DNA from: Enterococcus phoeniculicola ATCC BAA-412
GTDB taxonomy: Bacteria > Bacillota > Bacilli > Lactobacillales > Enterococcaceae
NCBI RefSeq assembly: GCF_000407505.1
Contig: NZ_ASWE01000002.1
Coordinates: 744,001-808,000, forward strand
Length of the DNA: 64,000 nt
Reading direction: 5' to 3'
Position numbers and translations under genes: made by a program. Positions 9,423 through 19,137 of this stretch are shown here, piece after piece. Position 1 is the first letter of the stretch; every line of letters begins with the position of its first letter. The notes beneath the pieces were generated by a model, which was given only the letters and a program-made list of their open reading frames with translations, was not told where the DNA came from and did not search any database.

Positions 9423-9692
9423 TTATAATTTGTGCATCGTATTGAAAATTTCTTCATTTTGAATATGGATAGTTACACCTAGAGACTGCCCTAGTACATT
9501 CAATTTTTCACGAATTTCTTCAAATGAAACCGTTGATTTTTCTAATGAGAGAACCATCATCATTGTAAAATAGTTATCCATAATTGTTTGGGAAACATCT
9601 AAAATATTTAGATTAAGAGCGGCTAGTTCTTGACTTACACCAGCAATGATTCCTACCTTATCTTTTCCTACCACAGTTAATATGCCACGCAT
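9423..9692 (-). CDS. UPF0237 ACT-domain protein
   Basis: An 89-residue stand-alone ACT domain: MRGILTVVGKDKVGIIAGVSQELAALNLNILDVSQTIMDNYFTMMMVL, with the classic GKDKVGIIAGV ligand-binding turn. ACT domains bind amino acids or other small ligands and control partner enzymes. Its place immediately upstream of the UPF0210 gene suggests it is that protein's regulatory partner, which is inference. A GGAGGAAGAT ribosome site precedes the ATG. Confidence 0.93.
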   Translation of the reverse strand: MRGILTVVGKDKVGIIAGVSQELAALNLNILDVSQTIMDNYFTMMMVLSLEKSTVSFEEIREKLNVLGQSLGVTIHIQNEEIFNTMHKL

Positions 9693-9729
9693 CTATCTTC
9701 CTCCTCTAATGTTTTTCTCATTATAGCAC

Positions 9730-9761
9730 AAAAAAAGTTCACCTTTGAAAAAATAGTGAAC
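9730..9761 (-). terminator. Terminator of the ABC cluster
   Basis: On the minus strand, GTTCAC, a 13-base loop and GTGAAC are followed by seven T, about 35 bases after the last membrane-protein stop. The stem is short (6 bp). Confidence 0.6.
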
Positions 9762-9794
9762 AAATAGAGAGGAAAATAGTTGAATGTTCGTTTT

Positions 9795-10247
9795 TTAAAA
9801 TAAAAACATTTGCAAAAATGAAAAAATGAAGCGTATGCAGATACTTAACAGAATGGAATTAAATACGACAATTGATTTATTTTCAAAAAAATGGTCGACT
9901 AAAAGAATGATCCCGTAAGTTAGAAGAAGGCGAATGTATCCGATAAAATGAATTTCTTCTGTAAATAAATCAAAAAATACATTTATCACTAGTAAAAAAA
10001 GAATAGACTGAAACGAAAATTTTAGGGCATAAAAGAAAAAATCATTCTTAGGCTTTCGTATACTTAAAAATAAATATATATCCCATAAAGGTTTTAAAAA
10101 ACTAATAATGATAAGAATTTCAACGATGGACAACAAGACACTGACGAGGATGACTAATGGAAATCCGGTTGCAAAGGTATATCGCTCCTTCCAAAGCAGC
10201 TCAGAAGCATCACGATGAGTGAGTGCTAATAAAGCGTACAAAACCAA
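9795..10247 (-). CDS. Membrane protein of an ABC cluster, unknown family
   Basis: A protein of about 150 residues with three or four hydrophobic segments (FPLVILVSVLLSIVEILIIISFL, FSFQSILFLLVINVFF, YIRLLLTYGIILLV, VFNSILLSICIRFIFSFLQMFLF). The start is uncertain. The coordinate given is a TTG with no ribosome site. The frame stays open upstream into the end of the ATPase gene, where an ATT codon at 10289 follows AAGAAGG very closely and would add MTIKLEKLTNCTLYL. It is the last gene of a tight minus-strand set after two membrane proteins and an ATPase, so it probably belongs to the same transporter or immunity complex. I do not recognise the family. Confidence 0.6.
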   Translation of the reverse strand: MVLYALLALTHRDASELLWKERYTFATGFPLVILVSVLLSIVEILIIISFLKPLWDIYLFLSIRKPKNDFFFYALKFSFQSILFLLVINVFFDLFTEEIHFIGYIRLLLTYGIILLVDHFFENKSIVVFNSILLSICIRFIFSFLQMFLF

Positions 10248-10273
10248 ATATAGGGTGCAATTAGTTAATTTTT

Positions 10274-10876
10274 CTAGCTTGATTGTAATCGACCTTCTTC
10301 TAAAGAATAGTATTCGTCAAACTGTAAATCTGCTAAATTATCATGTGATGCGATGATAATTGTTTTTGACTCTTCAATCAATTCACCAATTATTTTATTG
10401 AATTCAGCTAACGCTTCTTTGTCTAATCCGCGAGTAGGCTCATCTAATAAAATCACATTTTGATTTTCCATAATTGCTTGAATAATTCCGACTTTTTGGC
10501 GCATCCCTAACGAATATTTACTTAGTTTAAGCTTATTATCGTAATCAAGACCTAAACGTGAAACTAAATTGATTACTCTTTCTTCATTGAATTGTTTTTT
10601 TATTTTACCAAGAAATGAGAGATTCGCTTTTATTGAGCGATCTTCAATAAAACTAGGATTCTCTATTAATGCGCCTAAATTTACATCGTCAGAGAGAAAA
10701 ACAGTTCCCGAGTCTGGTTCAATAATCTGACAAATAATCTTGAAAATAGTAGATTTTCCGGAGCCATTTCCACCTACAATGTGAATCAACTTTCCTGATT
10801 CTGCTTGAAAATCTATTTGGTTTAAAATAAGTCGTTGATTAAATGTTTTGCTAATAGATGATAGCTGTATATTCAT
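10274..10876 (-). CDS. ABC transporter ATP-binding protein
   Basis: A 200-residue nucleotide-binding domain with Walker A GGNGSGKST (near residues 33-41), signature YSLGMRQK (a weak form of LSGGQ), Walker B NVILLDEPTRGLD and the switch histidine in IIIASHD. The short length and the SLGMRQK signature are typical of CcmA-like ATPases of lantibiotic-immunity and export-type ABC systems. I chose the ATG at 10876, which has a GAGGAAG ribosome site. The longer frame to 11059 runs back into the upstream permease gene. It sits between a 172-residue and a roughly 150-residue membrane protein. The substrate is unknown; immunity or export are the usual roles. Confidence 0.88.
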   Translation of the reverse strand: MNIQLSSISKTFNQRLILNQIDFQAESGKLIHIVGGNGSGKSTIFKIICQIIEPDSGTVFLSDDVNLGALIENPSFIEDRSIKANLSFLGKIKKQFNEERVINLVSRLGLDYDNKLKLSKYSLGMRQKVGIIQAIMENQNVILLDEPTRGLDKEALAEFNKIIGELIEESKTIIIASHDNLADLQFDEYYSLEEGRLQSS

Positions 10877-10893
10877 AGGACTTCTTCCTCCAT

Positions 10894-11412
10894 TCATAAA
10901 TAATACGTAGTTAAAATAGCTAAACAATAGCCATAATGAAATATAAAAATAAGAAAAATACTGCATAAAACTGTGTAAATTGATTTGATGTGCCAATTGG
11001 CTAAATTGAGAATAAAAAGTAAAAAAAAGATGACACAGCAATAGAAGATAATTGCCCAAACTGCGATGGAGAATTTTTCTTTTATAAGAATCTCCCCAAA
11101 AGAAAAAGCAATGAATAGTTGCGAGGTTAAATAAAGGATTCCCATGATTAAAGTCGTTGCATATTGAGTGAATATAAATTTTGTATACCCTAATCGTATG
11201 ATTAAATCATCTCGAATGTGTAGATTTCGAGAAATTTTTAAAGAACAAATAATCAGAAAAGAAACCGCAGATAAATAAGTTGTAATATTTGCATACAACA
11301 CTTGATAGATGACATCTTTTTCAACATGACCACTGACAATAAAGCTCATTCCAGATAAAATAGAGTAGAAATAGAAATGAAGATTTTCTTTACTTTTAAG
11401 AATATAACTCAT
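10894..11412 (-). CDS. ABC-cluster membrane protein (putative permease)
   Basis: A 172-residue hydrophobic protein with about five membrane segments: YLSAVSFLIICSL, QYATTLIMGILYLTSQLFIAFSF, FSIAVWAIIFYCCVIFFLLFIL, YTVLCSIFLIFIFHYGYCLAIL, plus a weaker N-terminal one. It starts 16 bases after the 286-codon permease frame and ends 17 bases before the ATPase start, so the set is one operon. It has no recognised family motif. The layout suggests half of a small ABC-2-like permease. An AGGAAGAAA ribosome site precedes the ATG. Confidence 0.65.
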   Translation of the reverse strand: MSYILKSKENLHFYFYSILSGMSFIVSGHVEKDVIYQVLYANITTYLSAVSFLIICSLKISRNLHIRDDLIIRLGYTKFIFTQYATTLIMGILYLTSQLFIAFSFGEILIKEKFSIAVWAIIFYCCVIFFLLFILNLANWHIKSIYTVLCSIFLIFIFHYGYCLAILTTYYL

Positions 11413-11427
11413 TTTCTTCCTCCCCTC

Positions 11428-12252
11428 CTAGTGCCCATTTCTTTTATCTAAGTACATTCGAAGTGAAAAAAGACCTGCACATAGAATACCGTACAAGAAA
11501 AAAGAAAGAATGAAGACAACTCCTCCATTGAATGTAGGCGCATAGGCACCTATTGGCTGGAGTCCCGGGGTAATAATGGCATTTAAGGAGACAACATGTG
11601 CAAGAAAGCTACTGCTATTAGGAGAAAAGGGCAAAAAAATACCGGAAATCAGGATGGCGGTTAGTCCTACCACAAGACCTGACGGCAAATAAGCAACATA
11701 ATTTTTTAGAAACATTCCCACAATTAAAACAAGCGAGGAAAAAATAGTTTGTCCTAGACAAGAAAGAATGAGAAATGCAGCAAGATTCCAAAAACCATCC
11801 TTAAAAATATAATAGTGCTGATTCGTTAGAAAAAAACTAACTTTAGTGAAATGAAACGGTGCATAAAAAAGAGTGATTAAGACTATTCTTAAGAGTTGAA
11901 CAGATAAAAAATAGATAAAAACAATTCCTGCATTCGTCTTTAACACCCGAAACCAGTATACTTTGAGTCCACCAGACCGGGTAATTAGTTGATAATCAAA
12001 ATGATTCACTCGTGCTTTAATTGCTTGGCTTGAATAGACAAGAGGGGTTAATAAAAACCACAAAAAATAGCAAATCGTCCCAATAATCGTAAATGACGCC
12101 CCATTATTTGCTTCATAAAATAAAGAAAGCCCCCCTTCGCCACCTGATGCAACAGGTGCAGCATAGCGAATTAAGAAATAACTTTCTATTAAACAAAGAA
12201 TTCCACCTAGTAACCACATAAGAATTAGTTTTGGCTTTGAGAATAGAATCAT
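11428..12252 (-). CDS. ABC-2-like permease subunit
   Basis: A 274-residue protein with six or seven membrane segments (LILMWLLGGILCLIESYFLI, FTIIGTICYFLWFLLTPLVYSS, AGIVFIYFLSVQLLRIVLITLF, LAAFLILSCLGQTIFSSLVLIVGMFL, SGLVVGLTAILISGIFLPF, GVVFILSFFLYGILCAGLFSLRM). The pattern is like ABC-2 permeases. The ATG at 12252 follows GGAGG at 8-base spacing; the track frame extends to 12288 but those codons overlap the ribosome site. It is the first gene of the ABC cluster, read from an AT-rich upstream region. Confidence 0.7.
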   Translation of the reverse strand: MILFSKPKLILMWLLGGILCLIESYFLIRYAAPVASGGEGGLSLFYEANNGASFTIIGTICYFLWFLLTPLVYSSQAIKARVNHFDYQLITRSGGLKVYWFRVLKTNAGIVFIYFLSVQLLRIVLITLFYAPFHFTKVSFFLTNQHYYIFKDGFWNLAAFLILSCLGQTIFSSLVLIVGMFLKNYVAYLPSGLVVGLTAILISGIFLPFSPNSSSFLAHVVSLNAIITPGLQPIGAYAPTFNGGVVFILSFFLYGILCAGLFSLRMYLDKRNGH

Positions 12253-12778
12253 AAAATCAACCTCCATGAAAGAAACAAGTGATAGCAACCATTTACAGTT
12301 GAATTATATCAATTGCAGTTTAAGGGAATTGATTAATTAAAAATATTTAATTTGATATTTTTTTGATAAAATAAATTATTCTTTTTTGTGAATGTGCTAT
12401 TCAATTTATAGACATTTTTATTTATATTAATCCAGATGTGTTCTTTATTTTTTTTAAAGTCATTATCACAATAGTTTTTATTTTCTTTATTTTTTTATTA
12501 AAAAAGGATGATAATCTGTTTTGGGGGTAAAAGAAAAAGATGAGGGCGGACATAACTGTCTAAGTTATGTCCGCCCTCGTAAGATATTAATAAAGGTTAG
12601 GAACAGAAGCAACTCCTCTTCACTACGTGTTGAAGAGGAGTAATCTCCCCTTTCTTTCACTCTCATCAATCGCTAAGTAAAAATCGAGGATTTTATACCT
12701 TCCTAGTTTTTAGAGCTAACAGCTCCTACCCCGTTCTTCTTTTTACACTGCTTAGCCAGCCTAATTAATACGAGTGGC
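12253..12778. other. AT-rich intergenic region with a dispersed repeat
   Basis: This 526-bp gap has two parts. 12290-12530 is very AT-rich, without a convincing ORF, and should hold the promoter of the ABC cluster. 12541-12650 is repeat element A. 12650-12778 holds a short weak stem (AGCCA/TGGCT) near the zinc-ribbon gene stop. No RNA gene was recognised. Confidence 0.5.
12541..12650 (+). repeat. Dispersed two-hairpin element, copy A
   Basis: 12542-12578 is a near-perfect hairpin (GAGGGCGGACATAACT with AAGTTATGTCCGCCCTC). Then come TAATAAAGGTTAGGAACAG and a second perfect hairpin at 12612-12641 (ACTCCTCTTCA with TGAAGAGGAGT around a CTACGTG-like loop). The segment GGTTGGAACAGAAG...CACTACGTGTTGA recurs at 40.7 kb. 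It lies 3' of the zinc-ribbon gene. Confidence 0.75.
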
Positions 12779-13210
12779 TTACACTTTTTGTTCAAATTTC
12801 TGATGACACTTAGAGCAGGTCACTCGAATAGTTCCTTTTCCTTTTGGCGCACGGAGTTTTTGTTGACAATTTGGACAACTGAAAAAAATATAGGTTTGCT
12901 GATTAGAAGTTGTCTGTTTCTTTCTGCTAAAGAAATGTTTCATTTTTTCTATATTTCTTATATATGTTTGATTTTCATTACTTCTGGGATAGATTTTTTT
13001 CGAGAAAAACCGTCCGTAAAGTAATAAAAACAGGAATAAAGCAAGTATTCTTCCTAATTGAAATGGAAGCCACGGATTTAGCAGTATCCCGATTAATGCA
13101 ATGACCAACAAAGTTTTATTTAACTGGTCAAACCGTCCGTATCGCCCGCGCATAAAATTTTGAATGGATGCGTACCATTTTAGTAGTCGTTGAAGCCAAA
13201 CTGTTTTCAT
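12779..13210 (-). CDS. Membrane protein with C-terminal zinc ribbon
   Basis: The 143-residue protein has two closely spaced membrane segments (TLLVIALIGILLNPWLPFQL and ILALFLFLLLYGRFF, residues about 33-68), a basic linker, and a C-terminal zinc ribbon CPNCQQKL...CSKCHQKF that supplies four cysteines. The ribbon should face the cytosol. Such short membrane/zinc-ribbon proteins are common in Firmicutes but lack an assigned role. An AAAGGAATT ribosome site precedes the ATG. It is separated from the upstream LCP-like gene by 40 bases, and the two may be co-transcribed. Confidence 0.75.
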   Translation of the reverse strand: MKTVWLQRLLKWYASIQNFMRGRYGRFDQLNKTLLVIALIGILLNPWLPFQLGRILALFLFLLLYGRFFSKKIYPRSNENQTYIRNIEKMKHFFSRKKQTTSNQQTYIFFSCPNCQQKLRAPKGKGTIRVTCSKCHQKFEQKV

Positions 13211-13250
13211 TCGTGAATTCCTTTCTTCTTTTCTTTAGTATAGCAGGTAT

Positions 13251-13904
13251 CTATGAATCTTTTGCAAGGTTTTTTAGTAACTCCTTATTTAGTACACTAT
13301 CGGTCATGAGTACTTTTTCTTTTCCATTTTGTGTTTGAACTTCATAAGTATCTGGTAAAGGGATAACTAATTTTGTTGAGGGTGCCTCTTGAAGACTTGA
13401 ATAATTTTTAAGCAAGGCGAAAAACTGGCTGTTATTTAAATTAGTTTCACTTACTTTTGATAATAAATTTAAGTATTGCGGTACCTTGAAGATATTTTGC
13501 TTTTTTCCAACTGTTTTTACAATAGACTTCAAGAGCGCTCTTTGGCGATGAAAAACAGAAAACTCTCCATTTTCATCCACTCGGTAGCTCATTTTTTCTT
13601 GGAGTTCTGTTGGCGATAAGATTTCTCCGTTAAATTGGATTCCTTCAGGGATAATTTTTTCAACAGCCCAAGTTAGATCTTCCAATTTAAATCGGATATA
13701 TCCATCTAAGTGCCACTGGAATTCTTCCTCAAAAAACGTCCGAATCCCTGATACACCTTGTGTTTCATAAATCGTACCCAGTGATGAGTGCTCTGTGACA
13801 AACTCAGGAGAAAATTGAACCAAGGTCTTCTTTGAATCAATCTTACTGTATAAAAAGCTACTGCGCGCACGTATTTCTTCTTCAATTATAACAAGAATTT
13901 CCAT
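13251..13904 (-). CDS. Short, degenerate LCP (LytR-CpsA-Psr)-like protein
   Basis: The 217 residues follow the LCP domain pattern: a strand-turn SFLYSKIDSKKTLVQFSPEFVTEH, an IRTFFEEEFQWHLDGYIRFKLEDLTWAVEKI segment like the usual VDYYVRVNFxGFEKIVDALGG, and FHRQRALLKSIVKTV like the RQRxVxxAIxxK helix. LCP enzymes attach polymers to peptidoglycan. This copy lacks the N-terminal membrane anchor and the SIPRDT-type catalytic arginine segment (it reads FSPEFVTE), so it is probably not an active transferase at the cell surface. There is no room upstream for a lost anchor, since the malL terminator lies there. The ATG has a GGAG site 10 bases upstream. Alternatives are a decayed gene or an intracellular derivative. 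Confidence 0.6.
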   Translation of the reverse strand: MEILVIIEEEIRARSSFLYSKIDSKKTLVQFSPEFVTEHSSLGTIYETQGVSGIRTFFEEEFQWHLDGYIRFKLEDLTWAVEKIIPEGIQFNGEILSPTELQEKMSYRVDENGEFSVFHRQRALLKSIVKTVGKKQNIFKVPQYLNLLSKVSETNLNNSQFFALLKNYSSLQEAPSTKLVIPLPDTYEVQTQNGKEKVLMTDSVLNKELLKNLAKDS

Positions 13905-13931
13905 CCTGACCGACTCCTTTCATGATGTATT

Positions 13932-13969
13932 AAAAATAACACATTCTGCAATAGAATGTGCTATTTTTT
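13932..13969 (-). terminator. Terminator between malL and the LCP-like gene
   Basis: AAATAGCACATTCT and AGAATGTGTTATTTTT pair around TTGC on the minus strand, directly after the malL stop. The stem ends in A/T runs on both sides. Confidence 0.8.
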
Positions 13970-13976
13970 CTTCTTT

Positions 13977-15623
<1,647 letters not shown>

Positions 15624-15637
15624 TTATCATAGAAAAT

Positions 15638-15665
15638 GGAACGCTTTCTTTTGTTAACGGTAACA
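15638..15665 (-). promoter_or_regulatory. cre-like site and adjacent near-palindrome upstream of malL
   Basis: 15638-15651 reads AGAAAGCGTTCCA on the minus strand, close to the CcpA cre consensus. 15652-15665 is TGTTAACGGTAACA, a near-perfect inverted repeat of LacI-family operator type. The two abut, 45 bases upstream of the malL ATG. Confidence 0.6.
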
Positions 15666-15722
15666 GAATTTGCTGAAAATTAGTCAAATCTGTCTGAGTG
15701 TCTAAATAAAGTAGTGTATCCT

Positions 15723-15751
15723 TTGACCGTTATTTATTTGTAGTACATACT
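15723..15751 (+). promoter_or_regulatory. Promoter of ohyA
   Basis: TTGACC at 15723-15728 and CATACT at 15746-15751 are separated by exactly 17 bases, 40 bases before the ohyA ATG, which has a strong GAAGGAGGAA ribosome site. Confidence 0.65.
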
Positions 15752-15791
15752 GATGAAGTAATCAATCATTTTATATGAAGGAGGAATTTCA

Positions 15792-17564
15792 ATGTATTAC
15801 AGCAATGGGAATTACGAAGCATTTGCTCGTCCGAAAAAACCAGAAGGTGTCGATTATAAGTCAGCGTACTTAGTCGGTTCTGGATTGGCCTCATTAACAG
15901 CTGCTGCTTTTTTGATACGTGATGGTCAAATGAAAGGCGAAAATATTCATATTTTAGAAGAACTTGATTTAGCAGGTGGAAGCTTAGATGGTATTTTAAA
16001 TCCAAGTCGCGGGTTTATCATTCGCGGCGGTCGTGAAATGGAAAACCATTTTGAATGTCTTTGGGATATTTTTCGCTCAATTCCTTCTCTTGAAGTAGAA
16101 AATGCTTCTGTATTAGATGAATTTTATTGGTTAAACAAAGAAGATCCAAACTATTCAAAATGTAGAGTGATAGAAAAACAAGGACAAAATGCTCATACAG
16201 AAAATAAATTCACATTAACCGATAAAGCATCTGAAGAAATGGTCAAACTATTTTTGACTTCAGAAGAAGAATTACAAGATAAAAAAATTACCGATGTCTT
16301 TTCAGAAGACTTCTTTGAATCAAATTTTTGGCTCTATTGGTGTACAATGTTTGCATTTGAAAAATGGCATTCTGCTTTAGAAATGCGCCGCTATATTATG
16401 CGATTTATTCATCACATCGGCGGTCTTCCGGATTTATCTGCTTTAAAATTTACAAAATACAATCAATATGAATCTCTTGTTTTACCTTTAGTAAATTATT
16501 TAAAAGAGCATAACGTTGATTTTGTTTACAATACAGTCGTTGAAAATGTTCTCGTTGACACGAATGGAGATAGTAAAATTGCTCATACACTTGTCTTAAA
16601 TCAAAATGGTGAAAAGAAAACGATTGATTTAACTGAAAATGAGTTAGTTTTTGTAACGAATGGCAGTATCACTGAAAGTACCACATATGGTGATAATAAT
16701 CATCCAGCACAACCAACAAAAGACTTGGGCGGCAGCTGGCAGTTATGGAAAAATCTTGCTAATCAAGATGCTTCATTTGGGAAACCTGAAAAATTCTGTG
16801 AAAATTTACCTGAAGAAAGCTGGTTTGTCTCTGCTACATTAACGACCTTAGATGACAAAGTGGCTCCTTACATTGAAAAAATAAGCCAACGTGATCCGTA
16901 TGCAGGAAAAGTAGTTAGCGGAGGAATTGTGACAGCTAAAGATTCAAGCTGGCTAATGAGCTACACCCTAAACCGTCAGCCACATTTTAAAAATCAGCCA
17001 AAAGATCAGTTGGTCGTATGGATTTATGGATTACTTTCCAATAAACCCGGCGATTTTATCAAAAAAAGTATTACTGAATGCTCCGGAAGTGAAATTGCAC
17101 AAGAATGGCTTTATCATATCGGTGTACCAGTGGACCAAATTCCTGATTTAGCCACTCATTCATGTAATACAATTCCTTGTTACCTCCCTTATATCACCTC
17201 GTACTTTATGCCAAGAGCATTAGGTGATCGACCACTTGTCGTTCCAGAAGGATCAAAAAATTTAGCATTTATTGGAAATTTTGCGGAAACACCAAGAGAT
17301 ACAGTATTTACAACAGAATATTCTGTTCGAACAGCAATGGAAGCAGTTTATACATTATTAAATGTAGACCGAGGAGTTCCTGAAGTCTTTGCTTCTGCCT
17401 ATGATATTCGAACATTGATGAGCTCTTCTGCACGTTTGTTGGATGGACGAAAAATTACAGATGTCAAAGTTCCTTTTCTTGTCAAACATCTTGAAAAGAA
17501 AGGAATTGAAAAATCAAAAGGCACGATGATTTATGAATTGTTGAAAGAATCTGGCTTGATTTAA
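15792..17564 (+). CDS. ohyA: Oleate hydratase (myosin-cross-reactive antigen family)
   Basis: A 590-residue FAD protein. The N-terminal dinucleotide fold is [21 protein letters not shown], followed by [15 protein letters not shown] and the conserved [15 protein letters not shown]. Downstream are [13 protein letters not shown] and [31 protein letters not shown], near the FAD and substrate sites. The enzyme adds water to the cis-9 double bond of unsaturated fatty acids, giving 10-hydroxy fatty acids, and is linked to detoxifying host fatty acids. No signal peptide is visible. It is alone between divergent malL and a convergent surface-protein gene, with its own promoter and terminator. Confidence 0.96.
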   Translation: MYYSNGNYEAFARPKKPEGVDYKSAYLVGSGLASLTAAAFLIRDGQMKGENIHILEELDLAGGSLDGILNPSRGFIIRGGREMENHFECLWDIFRSIPSLEVENASVLDEFYWLNKEDPNYSKCRVIEKQGQNAHTENKFTLTDKASEEMVKLFLTSEEELQDKKITDVFSEDFFESNFWLYWCTMFAFEKWHSALEMRRYIMRFIHHIGGLPDLSALKFTKYNQYESLVLPLVNYLKEHNVDFVYNTVVENVLVDTNGDSKIAHTLVLNQNGEKKTIDLTENELVFVTNGSITESTTYGDNNHPAQPTKDLGGSWQLWKNLANQDASFGKPEKFCENLPEESWFVSATLTTLDDKVAPYIEKISQRDPYAGKVVSGGIVTAKDSSWLMSYTLNRQPHFKNQPKDQLVVWIYGLLSNKPGDFIKKSITECSGSEIAQEWLYHIGVPVDQIPDLATHSCNTIPCYLPYITSYFMPRALGDRPLVVPEGSKNLAFIGNFAETPRDTVFTTEYSVRTAMEAVYTLLNVDRGVPEVFASAYDIRTLMSSSARLLDGRKITDVKVPFLVKHLEKKGIEKSKGTMIYELLKESGLI

Positions 17565-17595
17565 CTCGTTAAAAATATTTAAATGAAAAAATAGA

Positions 17596-17672
17596 AAAGA
17601 ACGATTTTCTAGTGGTTAGGCTACTCAAGGCGTCACTCATTGAGAAGACATCACTGAAATCGTTCTTTTTTT
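17596..17672 (+). terminator. Terminator of ohyA
   Basis: AAGAACGATTTT at the left pairs with AAATCGTTCTT at the right, followed by seven T. The roughly 50-base interior forms a weaker inner stem (AGTG...CACT). It lies about 30 bases after the ohyA stop. Confidence 0.8.
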
Positions 17673-17750
17673 GTTGAAATGATTTGATTTTTTATCTAGT
17701 GAGCAAAATTAGCTTTCTTTAAGAAATATATTCCTCTTCTTATATCAGTT

Positions 17751-18755
17751 TTAGGATTTCAATCGCTTATTTCTTCTAACAAGAAGAAAAACGACAACCG
17801 CTTGAACAATTAACAGGCCAACAAGAGCAATTATGTACCAAGGAATGCTCTTTGATTCGACGGTTACGTCCTGCTTATTTAATGATTCGGCTTTTTTTGC
17901 TTCAATGGTAAAGGTTGGACGAGCACTCCATTTTTTTTCTTTTGATTTCACGTTGAATACTACCTCATAATTCCCTGCTTTAAAGGTTTCTCCCTCTAAT
18001 GGAATATGGTAGATAAATCCAGAGTTGGGTGCCATACTCATTTGTTCTTGACTACCCTTTGTTACTTCTTTTCCATCTAACAGTAACTGATAATCAACTT
18101 GTACATCCTTAATATACGTTGGTTTCGTATTTTCCATCGTAACTGCAACAATATTGCGATAATTTTCCTGAGTTGCTTTTGCATCACTGATAAGTACTTC
18201 TGGCTGAATCACTTTGGAATGATTGTGTAGTAACAAGGCAATTTCTCTGGAAAAGATATTTTTTATATTCCCGTCTACTTTTTCAGTTGAAATCTCTTCA
18301 AAGTAAATTCCCCCTGCCAATACTCCATCAAATGATTTTTCGGGCATTTTTATTTCAACAGGTAGCTCTTTTTCTTCATCAGGAGATAGCGTAATTGATT
18401 CTTTGTTTACATTGACGAGTTCTTCAATGTTGTAGGGCATACTTTTTGTCGTATCTTTATTAATACCTGAGTATTCAATCACCCCAGAATGATTGGTAAT
18501 TGCTCGATGAAATCCAACAGAAAGCTCAATTGTTTGTTTACTTGTATTTTTTAGAGTAATAAACACTGTCTGTTTTTCTTTTGGCTTTAACGTCAAATCA
18601 AAATAAGAAATTTCTTTATTTTTCTGATTTTCCGGCAGTTGAATTTGCGCTTCAAAAGAATCAAGAGAATCTGCTACCGCAACAGATAAGGGAAAAAGAA
18701 ATAATAAACCAAAAATAATGACTATCAATGGGGTACGTCGTAAAGATTGCTGCAT
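17751..18755 (-). CDS. WxL-interacting protein (DUF916/DUF3324), membrane-anchored
   Basis: The 334-residue protein has a signal peptide (RTPLIVIIFGLLFLFPLSVAVA), an extracellular beta-rich part beginning FEAQIQLPENQKNKEISYFDLTLKPKEKQTVFITLKNTS (DUF916-type), a second domain (DVQVDYQLLLDGKEVTKGSQEQMSMAPNSGFIYHIPL), and a C-terminal membrane helix (IPWYIIALVGLLIVQAVVVFLLVRR) with a basic tail. These proteins anchor WxL proteins and bind host ligands in enterococci. The ATG at 18755 has AAAGGAGTGA upstream. It lies 3' of the two WxL genes but is separated from them by a roughly 600-bp gap filled with inverted repeat copies and hairpins, so co-transcription is doubtful. Confidence 0.9.
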   Translation of the reverse strand: MQQSLRRTPLIVIIFGLLFLFPLSVAVADSLDSFEAQIQLPENQKNKEISYFDLTLKPKEKQTVFITLKNTSKQTIELSVGFHRAITNHSGVIEYSGINKDTTKSMPYNIEELVNVNKESITLSPDEEKELPVEIKMPEKSFDGVLAGGIYFEEISTEKVDGNIKNIFSREIALLLHNHSKVIQPEVLISDAKATQENYRNIVAVTMENTKPTYIKDVQVDYQLLLDGKEVTKGSQEQMSMAPNSGFIYHIPLEGETFKAGNYEVVFNVKSKEKKWSARPTFTIEAKKAESLNKQDVTVESKSIPWYIIALVGLLIVQAVVVFLLVRRNKRLKS

Positions 18756-18779
18756 AAAGATCACTCCTTTTTAAAAGAT

Positions 18780-18840
18780 TCTGGAACATAACTATAAAAG
18801 TTACGTCCAGATCTCCTAAAACTTTTAATAAAGGTTGATA
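18780..18840 (+). repeat. Dispersed hairpin element, copy C
   Basis: TCTGGAACATAACT and AGTTACGTCCAGA form the hairpin at 18780-18811, followed by TTTTAATAAAGGTTGATAAAG. On the minus strand the hairpin ends 25 bases before the DUF916-type gene start. Confidence 0.65.
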
Positions 18841-18899
18841 AAGGGCACTCATCTCCTAAATATAAGACTTTTTGAGTTGAGAATTTTGGAAATAAGTTG

Positions 18900-19137
18900 A
18901 GATTCTCGAGATTGGGACAGAAGTGTTCAGCTCCGAGAAATAAGAAGGAATTCACGAAGATTGTTCCTCAAATCTTTGGGAATTTCAGCTTATTTTCGAA
19001 GCCTTCAACTCTAGCATGTTCCATGCGTAGAAGTTGTTGAGAGCGAAACGCAGTGGAGATGAGTTACTTCTGTTCCAGCCGTTTATTAAGGTTTTACAAA
19101 GGTGGGGTATAACTTAATTAGTTATGTCCCACCTTCG
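18900..19137 (-). repeat. Dispersed hairpin element, long copy D
   Basis: On the minus strand: GGTGGGACATAACT with AGTTATACCCCACC (19133-19101, partly wobble pairs), then CCTTAATAAACGGCTGGAAC and AGAAGTAACTCATCTCCACT, matching copy B. The copy continues to CTGAACACTTCTGTCCCAAT near 18910, similar to a fragment at 55.53 kb. Confidence 0.65.

Noticed and set aside
12650-12778. Possible small RNA gene next to repeat copy A
   Set aside because: Only a 5-bp stem is seen and there is no promoter pair; nothing distinguishes it from spacer sequence.
18661-18955. Minus-strand frames of about 64 codons over repeat copy C
   Set aside because: They follow the hairpin repeat and overlap the DUF916-type gene start; no ribosome site or protein-like composition.
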